DNA from: Myxococcales bacterium
GTDB taxonomy: Bacteria; Myxococcota; Polyangia; Nannocystales; Nannocystaceae
DNA: 64,000 nt
Direction of reading: 5' to 3'
NCBI GenBank assembly: GCA_016793465.1
Contig: JAEUJW010000034.1
Location: 17,407 to 81,406, forward strand
Shown here: in pieces, positions 8,281 to 15,464 of the stretch
Position numbering within the stretch: the first letter of the stretch is position 1
How the letters are laid out: every line of letters begins with the position of its first letter
The notes under the pieces: model-generated
Told to the model about the DNA's origin: nothing
What the model saw: the letters and a program-made list of their open reading frames with translations, nothing else
The model's database searches: none
Program-made: the position numbers and the translations under genes

Positions 8281-8972
8281 TCGCCCTCCTCGACCAGGCC
8301 GCGGCCGTCCTGCAGGAGCGGAGCGCCGTGGGGGTGGATCGCCAGCACCTGCTGGCCCGACAGCACCGCCTCCGCGGCCCCGCGCTGGCGCGCGCAGCGG
8401 AACGTCTCCGACACGTAGACCGAGCGCAGCACGTCGTAGGCGCGGTCGAGGTCGTCGTTGACGATGATGTAGTCGTACTCCTGGTAGTGCCGCAGCTCGT
8501 CGCGCGCGACCCGCAGGCGCCGCTCGATGACCTCCGGCGCGTCGGTGTTGCGGGCCCGCAGGCGCCGCTCGAGCTCGGCCAGCGACGGCGGCAGGATGAA
8601 CACCAGCACGACATCGTCGGGGAACTTCTGCTTCAGCTGGCGCCCGCCCTGGAAGTCGATGTCGAACAGCAGGTCGACGCCCGAGGTCAGGGCCTCGCCG
8701 ATCAGCGCCGCCGAGGTGCCGTAGTTGTTGCCGTGGACCAGCGCGTACTCGGCGAACTCGTCGCGCGCGACCATCTCGCTGAACACGCCCGGGTCGACGA
8801 AGTAGTACTCGCGCCCGTGGACCTCGCCCGGCCGCGGCGCCCGCGTGGTGTACGACACGCTGAAGCGGATCTGCGAGAACTGGTCGCGCAGGCGCATGCA
8901 CAGGGTGGTCTTGCCCGCCCCCGAGGGCGACGAGACGACCAACAAGAGGCCCCTGTAGCGGTTACTCGACAT
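8277..8972 (-). CDS. gmk: guanylate kinase
   Basis: 231 aa. Phosphorylates GMP to GDP with ATP in the cytoplasm. The P-loop SSPSGAGKTTL is at residues 14-24. The GMP-binding region reads SVSYTTRAPRPGEVHGREYYF, and LLFDIDFQGGRQLK and FILPPSLAELERRLRAR follow as usual. The C-terminus is about 25 residues longer than E. coli Gmk. The start ATG lies inside the end of yicC (11-nt overlap) and the stop overlaps the rel ATG, so the three genes are coupled. The context puts GMP phosphorylation beside (p)ppGpp turnover. Confidence 0.96.
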   Translation of the reverse strand: MSSNRYRGLLLVVSSPSGAGKTTLCMRLRDQFSQIRFSVSYTTRAPRPGEVHGREYYFVDPGVFSEMVARDEFAEYALVHGNNYGTSAALIGEALTSGVDLLFDIDFQGGRQLKQKFPDDVVLVFILPPSLAELERRLRARNTDAPEVIERRLRVARDELRHYQEYDYIIVNDDLDRAYDVLRSVYVSETFRCARQRGAAEAVLSGQQVLAIHPHGAPLLQDGRGLVEEGE

Positions 8973-9870
8973 TCTGCACCTGCTCGCGCATGCGTTCGAC
9001 GGCCCCCTTGGCGGCGATCACGACGGCGCTGCCGGCGTGGTTGGTGATCTTACTGCCGATGGTGGTGATCTCGCGAAAAAGCTCCTGGGACAGGAAGTCG
9101 AGGGTCTTCCCCTGCCCGGCCTGGGCAGGCGCCGCCAGCACCCCGCGCCACTGGACGATGTGGCTGGCCAGCCGCGCCAGCTCCTCTTCAATGTCCCCGC
9201 GCTGGACCAGCGCCGCAACCTCCTGGGCCACCCGCTCCGGTGCCGGCGGACTCACACCGGCCCGGGTGCACAGCGCCGTCAGCCGCTCGCTCATTCGCTC
9301 CTGCAGCCGCTCCGCCTCGCCCTCAAGCCCGGCCCGCAGGGTGCGCGCGTGGATCTCGAGGTCGTCGGCCAGCCCCGCCAGCGCCGCCGCCAGCGCCGCG
9401 CCCTCCTGCTCGCGCATGGCGCACAGGCCGTCGAGCGCCTCGCCCAGCGCGGACATCAGCTCGGGCGGCGCGCTCGCGGGCGCGTCGACCCGCTCGCGGG
9501 CCGCCAGGTGCCGCACGACGTCGAGGCTCGACGGCGGCGCCACCCGCACCCCGGCCGCGACGGCCTGCTGCTCGACCTCGCGGAGCTGCGCCAGCAGCTC
9601 CGCGAGCCGCCCCGCCTCGAGCCCCGGCGCCCCGCCCACGACCTGCACCGCGACCAGCACGTCGACCCGCCCGCGCCCGAGCCTCGCCTCGACGGCCCGC
9701 CGGATCGCGTGCTCCTCGGCCGCCCCGAACGGGTGCCGGATCTTGATCTCGAAGAACCGCTGGTTGACGCTCCGCAGCTCGACGCCCAGGACCTGTCGAC
9801 CCGCGAGCGCGTCGCCCGGCCCCACCGTCCGGGTCGCGGCGCCGAACCCCGTCATGCTGCGCAGCGGCAT
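8962..9870 (-). CDS. yicC: YicC-family endoribonuclease
   Basis: 302 aa, typical length. It has the family N-terminus MPLRSMTGFGAA, then ELRSVNQRFFEIKIRHP, and the conserved C-terminal block GKTLDFLSQELFREITTIGS followed by KITNHAGSAVVIAAKGAVER. YicC proteins are RNases in the family studied in E. coli and B. subtilis; that role is taken from the family. In many proteobacteria yicC sits directly upstream of gmk, as here. A small ORF ends 46 nt upstream on the same strand. Confidence 0.93.
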   Translation of the reverse strand: MPLRSMTGFGAATRTVGPGDALAGRQVLGVELRSVNQRFFEIKIRHPFGAAEEHAIRRAVEARLGRGRVDVLVAVQVVGGAPGLEAGRLAELLAQLREVEQQAVAAGVRVAPPSSLDVVRHLAARERVDAPASAPPELMSALGEALDGLCAMREQEGAALAAALAGLADDLEIHARTLRAGLEGEAERLQERMSERLTALCTRAGVSPPAPERVAQEVAALVQRGDIEEELARLASHIVQWRGVLAAPAQAGQGKTLDFLSQELFREITTIGSKITNHAGSAVVIAAKGAVERMREQVQNVE

Positions 9871-9916
9871 CGCATGGTGCTACTCGCAACCCGGGCCGCA
9901 CCGCAAGCCCCGCGGC

Positions 9917-10102
9917 TCACTCGCCCTCGGTCTCGAACTTGGCGAACATCCGCTCGAGCCCGCGATACCGCAGACCGTCCGCGTCCTCGGCCTCCGCCGC
10001 CCTGGCGACGTCCGGCGGCGCCGCCGCCCACGTCGCCGACTCGATGGCCTCCAGGCCGCTCAGCGGCGCCAGCATGTGAAGGATGAAGATCCAGGTCGCC
10101 AT
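9917..10102 (-). CDS. small protein of unknown function, first gene of the yicC operon
   Basis: 61 aa beginning MATWIFILHMLAPLSG. A perfect AGGAGG lies 12 nt before the ATG, the strongest ribosome-binding site in this part of the window. That supports translation although the protein is unknown. The first 15 residues are hydrophobic but too short for a clear signal peptide; the rest is acidic and helical (AEAEDADGLRYRGLERMF). It may be a leader gene or a small conserved protein. No homologue is recognised. Confidence 0.55.
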   Translation of the reverse strand: MATWIFILHMLAPLSGLEAIESATWAAAPPDVARAAEAEDADGLRYRGLERMFAKFETEGE

Positions 10103-10136
10103 GATTCTGTAAAACCTCCTCGACGGACCCGGCCGC

Positions 10137-10164
10137 TTGTAACAGCCGACCCCACCCCCGACAA
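10137..10164 (-). promoter_or_regulatory. candidate promoter of the small ORF-yicC-gmk-rel operon
   Basis: On the minus strand TTGTCG (-35-like), a 16-nt spacer and TTACAA (-10-like) lie about 35-60 nt before the small ORF. This is the most AT-rich spot in the 224-bp spacer and it fits a short leader carrying the AGGAGG. The rest of the spacer shows nothing recognisable. Confidence 0.35.
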
Positions 10165-10326
10165 AAAACTGGATCCCACCCCCGTGGTATGCCGCCCCCG
10201 CGAACTGGATCTCGTCGCGCGAACATGCAGAGGCGCGACGGGCCCAGGTCGCGGCGTACCCGGCGCGGGCGCTTTGGGAGCTTGTAGGCGCCGCGCGCCT
10301 CGTCGGGTGCTTCGGCTTGGTAGTTG

Positions 10327-12042
10327 TCAGCGCGGAGGCGGGACCTCGCCGAGGCCGAGTCGATCGAGGCGCGGGAGATCGTCGACGAACTCGAGGCCGG
10401 TCACCGCCCGCGAGACCAGCAGCACCTGCAGCGGCGCGTGCAATACGGTGACCGGGCGCAGCGCGGCCAGCTTGTCGGCGATCGCCGCCTTGGCCGCGTC
10501 GCGGGCCGAGCGCGTCGACGCCTGGCGGTAGTCGTCGAGGGCCGCGTCGAGGCCGGGGTCGTGCACGCCGCTGAGGTTGTGGGCCCCGCGGCTGTGGAAG
10601 TACGGCGCGAGATCCGTGTCGCTGCCGCCGGCGATCCGCGCCAGGGCCACGCTGAACTTGCCCGCCCGCAGCAGCGTGAGCACGTAGGCCCAGCCGGCGG
10701 TCACGTTCGGGGCGGTGATCCCGAGCTGCCTCCACGCGCTGCGGATCGCCCGCGCCGCCTGGGTGGCCAGGCCCGGGCTGCCGTCCCAGGCGATCGGCAG
10801 GCGCAGGTTGGTCGTCCCGCGCCGACGGATCCCCCGCTCGCTCACCCACCCGAGCTCGACCAGGACCTTGTCCGCGGCCGCGATCGCCGCGGCGTCGACG
10901 GCCGGATCCGGCGCGGCCCACAGCTCGAGGCCGGCGTCGGCCGCCCGGTCCTCCGCCAGCGCCGTCAGGTCGATCTCCGACGGCGCGTGCAGGTCGACCG
11001 GCACCCCCGTCGCCAGCGCCGGCTCGCCGTACACCGCGCTCACCAGCTCCGCCCGCGGGATCGCCTGGTCGAGCGCCCCGCGCAGCCGCGGCCCCGCCTG
11101 CGGACCCTCGCGCAAATTGTAAAGGATCACGTCGTAAATAGCCGGACTGACAAGGAAACCGCGAAAGCGCGTGGCCATGCCCGGCTTGCGCAGCTCGGAC
11201 GGCACGTGGGCCTGCGAGACCTCCGTCAGCACGTGGATCTCACCGCGCCGCAGGGCCGTGATCCCGGCGGCTCCGTCGGGCACGGCCCGCAGCTCGACCC
11301 GCGGCCCGTCCCCGACCACCGGCGCGAACACCAGCCGATCCTCGCCGCGCTCGGCCAGACGCATGGGCCCGCTCCCGATCTCCCCGCGCTTCTTCTTCGG
11401 TACGACCTTGATCGCGGCGATCCGCTCGAGCACCAGCGGGTCGCGCGCGGCGAACCCGAGGCGCACCCAGGTCCCCCCCGACTCGCCCGGCGGCGGCCCC
11501 AGCTCGACCGTCCGCAGCTCGTCGAGACCGTAACGCTGACGCAGGTTTGCCCCGTGGTTACCGAGCCAGAGGTTGACGCTGTGCAGCAGATCCTCGCCGG
11601 TGATCGGCGCGTCGTCGTGGAAGCGGGCGTCCGGCCGCAGTCGGCAGGCCACGGTCTTGCCGTCCGTCAGCGGCAAGCAGCGCTCGGCCAGCGCCGGCGC
11701 GGCCCACGGCGCGTCGGCTACCCGCCGCGTCAGCCCGGCGTACAACAGATCGTCGACCACCCGCTGACCCCAGCCGTCGAGCTCGGCGATCGGGTCGAGG
11801 GTCGCCGGCAGCCGGCGCACCCCGATCACCACGCGACCCCCGGCCGGACCCGCCGGAGTCGGGGCCGGAGCGGCCGCCGCGGGTTCGCTCGCCACGCCGT
11901 CCGATCTCGCGCCGCCCGCCGCCTCGCCCGCGAGCTCCGGATCCGCGATCGCCCCGTCCTCATTCGCCCGGCAGCCGGCCGCCAGCGCCGCGATCAGCGC
12001 CCCGCAGCGCCGCAAGGCCCGCTTCGCGAGTGTCGGGGGCAT
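10327..12042 (-). CDS. family-5 solute-binding lipoprotein (peptide/nickel ABC transporter type)
   Basis: 571 aa from ATG at 12042 (MPPTLAKRALRRCG). It has a lipoprotein signal with lipobox ALAAGC, then an Ala/Pro-rich linker to about residue 70. The mature part follows SBP_bac_5 order: VVIGVRRLPATLDPIAELDG, VVDDLLYAGLTRRV, CRLRPDARFHDDAPITGEDL, SGPMRLAERGEDRLVF and ALDQAIPRAELVSAVYGEP. These proteins capture peptides or similar ligands for an ABC importer. No permease or ATPase gene is adjacent, so it may work with a distant transporter or act as a sensor. It is divergent from the next lipoprotein gene. Confidence 0.8.
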   Translation of the reverse strand: MPPTLAKRALRRCGALIAALAAGCRANEDGAIADPELAGEAAGGARSDGVASEPAAAAPAPTPAGPAGGRVVIGVRRLPATLDPIAELDGWGQRVVDDLLYAGLTRRVADAPWAAPALAERCLPLTDGKTVACRLRPDARFHDDAPITGEDLLHSVNLWLGNHGANLRQRYGLDELRTVELGPPPGESGGTWVRLGFAARDPLVLERIAAIKVVPKKKRGEIGSGPMRLAERGEDRLVFAPVVGDGPRVELRAVPDGAAGITALRRGEIHVLTEVSQAHVPSELRKPGMATRFRGFLVSPAIYDVILYNLREGPQAGPRLRGALDQAIPRAELVSAVYGEPALATGVPVDLHAPSEIDLTALAEDRAADAGLELWAAPDPAVDAAAIAAADKVLVELGWVSERGIRRRGTTNLRLPIAWDGSPGLATQAARAIRSAWRQLGITAPNVTAGWAYVLTLLRAGKFSVALARIAGGSDTDLAPYFHSRGAHNLSGVHDPGLDAALDDYRQASTRSARDAAKAAIADKLAALRPVTVLHAPLQVLLVSRAVTGLEFVDDLPRLDRLGLGEVPPPR

Positions 12043-12072
12043 CCCGCGACCTCTACCGCGTTTTCCGGGCAC

Positions 12073-12101
12073 TTGAAAACCCGCTTGCGCGCGTGTTACA
12101 G
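12073..12101 (+). promoter_or_regulatory. candidate sigma-70-type promoter
   Basis: TTGAAA, a 17-nt spacer, then TTACAG, about 40 nt before the ATG of the downstream lipoprotein gene. It is the best -35/-10 pair seen in the window. Confidence 0.5.
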
Positions 12102-12141
12102 GCTCCATGCGATTGGCTCTCTCCCGAGATCAAGGCTGGCG

Positions 12142-12882
12142 ATGACGCGCACTTCCCTCACCTCTCACGGCACCACCTTCGGCACGGTGCCCGGTCTGCT
12201 CCTGTCCGCCCTCGTCGGTCTCGGCCTCGTCGGCTGCGGCAAGGAGGCCCCCAAGGTCAAGAAGAGCGCCGACGACGAGGCGCCCTCGGCCGCCGACAAC
12301 GTCAAGGTCGAACTCCCCCCGGCCCCCAACTTCGACGAGGGCAAGGTCGTCGAGAAGTATGACGACGGCGCCTGGTCGATCTACGGCCTACGCCACAACA
12401 TCGACGAGAACGTCAAGCAGGGCGACGCCGGCGTCGAGATCGAGGTCCGCGGCTACGTGCAGGACATCTACGAGCCGCCGGTCTGCCCCGCCGGCGAGAC
12501 CTGCCCGCTCGGCAAGCAGCCCCACCTCTGGATCACCGACAAGCCCGAGGACAAGGGCAAGAAGCGGGCGATGATGGTCGTGAACTACGCGTTCACCATC
12601 CCCGAGTACGACGCCAAGCGCTGGAAGGACGTCCCGAACGTCGCCGTGCAGAAGGGCACCCAGTACACCTTCAAGGGCAAGTTCAAGCGCTTCTCGGACA
12701 CCGGCTTCGCCGACGCCCGCGGCCTCCTCGACTTCATCTCCTACAAGGATCCGACCACCAGCCAGTGGATCTCCCCGCCCGGCGCCCCCTGGCACCCGCT
12801 CGAGATCCAGCGCCAGGACGAGGAGCAGAAGAAGCTGATCGAGAAGGTCAACAAGGACGCGGCCAAGAACCGCGGCAAGTAG
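12142..12882 (+). CDS. conserved-type lipoprotein of unknown function
   Basis: 246 aa. The N-terminal signal ends in the lipobox GLGLVGC followed by GKEAPKVKK, so it should be lipid-anchored. The mature domain is hydrophilic and beta-rich (VEIEVRGYVQDIYEPPVCP, PHLWITDKPEDKGKKRAMMV, TQYTFKGKFKRFSDTGFADA). It suggests an OB-like barrel, by pattern only. Cys pairs at PPVCPAGETCPLG could form a disulphide. The C-terminus is a charged helix rich in Lys and Glu. The gene is monocistronic: promoter upstream, strong hairpin downstream. AAGG 8 nt before the ATG may be the ribosome-binding site. Confidence 0.75.
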   Translation: MTRTSLTSHGTTFGTVPGLLLSALVGLGLVGCGKEAPKVKKSADDEAPSAADNVKVELPPAPNFDEGKVVEKYDDGAWSIYGLRHNIDENVKQGDAGVEIEVRGYVQDIYEPPVCPAGETCPLGKQPHLWITDKPEDKGKKRAMMVVNYAFTIPEYDAKRWKDVPNVAVQKGTQYTFKGKFKRFSDTGFADARGLLDFISYKDPTTSQWISPPGAPWHPLEIQRQDEEQKKLIEKVNKDAAKNRGK

Positions 12883-12914
12883 CCTGTCCCGGCCCGCCCT
12901 CCGCGGGCCCCGCG

Positions 12915-12947
12915 GACGAGCTCGGAGACCTGGTCTCCGGGCTCGTC
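12915..12947 (+). terminator. hairpin terminator of the lipoprotein gene
   Basis: GACGAGCTCGGAGAC-CTG-GTCTCCGGGCTCGTC, a 15-bp stem with one G-T wobble, followed by GTCGTTTCTC. It lies 33 nt after the stop. The rest of the 238-bp spacer to the next gene shows no coding signal. Confidence 0.65.
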
Positions 12948-13120
12948 GTCGTTTCTCGCGGCCGCGATTTACCCGAGCGTCCGCTCGCGTGCGTCCGCTC
13001 CGCCGCGGCGCCTGCGGGCCCCCGGCAACGCCTCGCCGCGCCGCCGCAGCGCCTCTCCACGCCCCCCGGCGCTTTTTTGGCCACTTCCCCGGCCGGCGAC
13101 GCGGGTGGTAAGACCGTGGG

Positions 13121-13414
13121 GTGAAGCTGCTCCCGAACCTCGTCGCGTTCGCCGTCGCCGCCGCGGTCGGCGCCTGCAAGCACCCCGAGACCGAGGCCTG
13201 CGAGGACTTCGTGGCGGCCTCCCAGGCCTGCAGCTTGATGAACAACGACCCGGACAGCGAGCTCGACGACCTGTGCGACTCGGTCCCGGTCGAGTGCAAG
13301 GAGTACTACTCCTGCGCCGCCGCCTCGGAGTGCAAGGAGTCCGGCGGCGTCTACCGCCTCGATTCGATGGCGTGCACCATGCCCGAGGGCAAGGAGTGCC
13401 TGCCCTCCTCGTGA
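13121..13414 (+). CDS. small secreted Cys-rich lipoprotein, tandem paralogue 1
   Basis: 97 aa, GTG start 6 nt after GGTGGTAAGAC. The signal peptide MKLLPNLVAFAVAAAVGAC ends at a likely lipobox Cys. The mature part has about 10 Cys in the order CEDF, QACSL, LCDSVPVECKEYYSCAA, SECKES, ACTMPEG, ECLPSS. The next gene has the same DxC-x-YxxC spacing (ICANIDPDCKEYFECAV), so the two are paralogues. Likely a disulphide-stabilised extracytoplasmic protein. Family and function are unknown. Confidence 0.7.
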   Translation: MKLLPNLVAFAVAAAVGACKHPETEACEDFVAASQACSLMNNDPDSELDDLCDSVPVECKEYYSCAAASECKESGGVYRLDSMACTMPEGKECLPSS

Positions 13415-13545
13415 GCCCGGGCCTCGGGGGCGCCGGACCGGCCCTCGGACGCCGATCGGACGACCGCCCCCCGTCCGCCACGAAGCACTGGCGAGCCGCC
13501 CGCCAACGGTGGTAGACACGGAGGCGTCACCCGGAGAGGCGCCCC

Positions 13546-13944
13546 GTGAAGAAGCTGCTGTTCATCGTCGCTTTCGTCTCGTCCGCCACCGTCGGAGCCG
13601 CCGCCTGCAACTCCGACCTGAAGGACGCGTGCGAGCAGTACGTCGAGGTCCGCGACGCCTGCGAGGCCCTGTCCCCGCCCGAGCCCGACGACGAGCAGAA
13701 GTACTTCACCGACATCTGCGCCAACATCGACCCGGACTGCAAAGAGTACTTCGAGTGCGCCGTGCTCGCGTACAACGAGAGCGACCCGGACAACGACTTC
13801 TGCGAGGAGGACAGCAAGGGCCGCTTCCGCCTCAACGTCAAGAAGATGAACGACGCCAACCTGAAGGCCCTCGGCGCCGACAACTACGTCGAGTGCAAGG
13901 AGCCGGAGAACAAGGCCTGCACCGACGCCGACCTGCGCCCGTGA
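13546..13944 (+). CDS. small secreted Cys-rich lipoprotein, tandem paralogue 2
   Basis: 132 aa, GTG start with GGAGAGG 6 nt upstream. The signal peptide MKKLLFIVAFVSSATVGAA is followed by AC, the probable lipidation Cys. Cys-containing blocks DACEQYVEVRDACEAL, ICANIDPDCKEYFECAV, DFCEED and VECKEPENKACTD parallel the preceding gene, with an extra 35-residue insert. The domain is very acidic. The pair probably arose by tandem duplication and then diverged. No function is recognised. Confidence 0.7.
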   Translation: MKKLLFIVAFVSSATVGAAACNSDLKDACEQYVEVRDACEALSPPEPDDEQKYFTDICANIDPDCKEYFECAVLAYNESDPDNDFCEEDSKGRFRLNVKKMNDANLKALGADNYVECKEPENKACTDADLRP

Positions 13945-13968
13945 CCACGCGGGCGTGACATCCCGAGG

Positions 13969-14240
13969 CCGATCGCCCGCCGCGCTCGGCTTCGTCGCGA
14001 CTGCACCTCGACGTCGACCGATCGCCCGCCGCGATCGGCCTCGTCGCGACTGCACCTCGACGTCGGCCCCTCGCCCGCTGCGATCAGCTTCGTCGCCCGA
14101 CGTCGGGGCGCTGTAGCGACAGCACCTCGACCGCCCGCTGCGATCGGCTTCGTCGCTACTGCGCCCCGGCGCTGGCCCCTCACCCGCCTCGATCGGCTTC
14201 GGCGCGATCGGCTTCGTCGCGGCTGCACTCGACGTGGGCC
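13969..14240. repeat. degenerate tandem repeat, about 48-bp unit, about five copies
   Basis: Each unit contains CGCCCGCYGCGATCGGCTTC then GTCGCGACTGCACCTCGACG. Copies 1 and 2 are nearly identical, copies 3-5 drift and carry small insertions. The array fills the whole spacer between the Cys-rich pair and the convergent membrane-protein gene, where no gene is seen. Confidence 0.75.
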
Positions 14241-14241
14241 C

Positions 14242-15354
14242 TCACCCGCCGAGCACGCGCGCGCCGATCGCCAGCCCCAGCGCGAGCGGCGGACCGGCGA
14301 ACAGCGCCGCCGCGGTCGCCCCCAGTGACGGCGACACCGGCAGGCGCACCAGCATCGCCGCGCTGCGTCGCCGCGCCCGCGCCAGCGCCTGCAGCGGCAT
14401 CAACCACAGCGCGGCCAGGGCCAGCCCGAGCGCGATCGTCGGGGCCGTCGGCGGCGCCGCGCGCAGCCCGAGGTACAGCGCCCACGCGACGAGCACCACC
14501 CCGCGCAGCACCGGCAGCGCCGTCAGTCGCAGCCACTGCGTGAGCCACAGCCGCAGCACCGGCGACCCGACGCGCCCCAGCCACGCCGGCCGCGGCGGCG
14601 GCTCGGGCGGCCCGGCCAGGCTGCGCGTCGCCTCGGCCAGCCACGCCACCGCGGAGAAGAACCCGGCCGCGTAGATCCGCGGCGCGGCGATCCGCAGCCC
14701 GATCGCCGCGATCAGCGGCACCACCAGCAGCGCCGCCAGGTCGCCGGTCCACGCCCGTCCGTCGGCCACCTGCGCCAGCGCGAGCTGCCCCGGCATCGCC
14801 AGGGCGACCGCCAGCGCCAGCCCGAACGCCGGCCCGTAGAGGTGCACGGTCGCCTCGGGCGTGGTCCACCCGCCGCCGAGCTGACGCTGGGTCTGCCGCA
14901 GCCAGTGATCCTCGGGGAACCGCCGCCCCGCGAACGCCCCGACCGCCGGGATCACCGGCTCGACCGCGGCAGCGATCACGCACAGCCACGCGAAGTCCCC
15001 CGCCAGCACGAGCGTGCGCCAGCCGTCCCCGCCGCAGCCGACCGCGATCCCCGCGAGCCCGCAGCCGGCCGCAGCCGCCAGCCCGCGGCGGTGCTCGCCC
15101 GATCCCGCCGCGAAGTGCCGCTCCGGCGCGATCGGCAGGGCCGCCAGCTGCTCACGCGCCCGCCCGTGCAGATACTCGCCGAGCCGCGCGTGCAGCCCCG
15201 CGAGCAGCACCAGGGGCCCGCCGAGGAACACCAGGCTGCGCTGCACGGCCAGCGCCTCGGCCCCCGCCAGCGCGATCGACCACACCGCGGCCGCGATCGC
15301 CGGGGCCAGCCAGGCGTGCGGCCACAGGGCGGGCCAGCGCGGCAGGGACGTCAC
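14242..15354 (-). CDS. polytopic membrane protein of unknown function
   Basis: 370 aa from a GTG start. About eight hydrophobic segments, for example WLAPAIAAAVWSIALAGAEA, LVFLGGPLVLLAGLHA, LAALLVVPLIAAIGLRIAAP, VVLVAWALYLGLRA, IALGLALAALWLMPLQALA and LGATAAALFAGPPLALGLAI. One hydrophilic loop (FPEDHWLRQTQRQLGGGWT) lies near residue 150. No transporter signature is recognised. It is divergent from crtI by 110 bp, so a link to carotenoid synthesis is possible but not shown. Confidence 0.65.
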   Translation of the reverse strand: MTSLPRWPALWPHAWLAPAIAAAVWSIALAGAEALAVQRSLVFLGGPLVLLAGLHARLGEYLHGRAREQLAALPIAPERHFAAGSGEHRRGLAAAAGCGLAGIAVGCGGDGWRTLVLAGDFAWLCVIAAAVEPVIPAVGAFAGRRFPEDHWLRQTQRQLGGGWTTPEATVHLYGPAFGLALAVALAMPGQLALAQVADGRAWTGDLAALLVVPLIAAIGLRIAAPRIYAAGFFSAVAWLAEATRSLAGPPEPPPRPAWLGRVGSPVLRLWLTQWLRLTALPVLRGVVLVAWALYLGLRAAPPTAPTIALGLALAALWLMPLQALARARRRSAAMLVRLPVSPSLGATAAALFAGPPLALGLAIGARVLGG

Positions 15355-15449
15355 GGCCGCGAGGATCGCAGGCTTCGGGCCGCCGCCCCCCGCCCCGTCG
15401 GCGTGACGTTCCGCAGGTCGCGCGCGCGGGCGGATCGCCGGCGCTTGTC

Positions 15450-15455
15450 TATCTT
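15450..15455 (+). promoter_or_regulatory. putative -10 box TATCTT of crtI
   Basis: TATCTT ends 9 nt before the crtI ATG. No clear -35. Suggests a leaderless transcript. Confidence 0.4.
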
Positions 15456-15464
15456 TGCCGCGCC

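Noticed and set aside
9085..9105. TCCTGGGACAGGA palindrome in yicC
   Set aside because: It encodes the conserved LSQEL of YicC, so protein constraint explains it.
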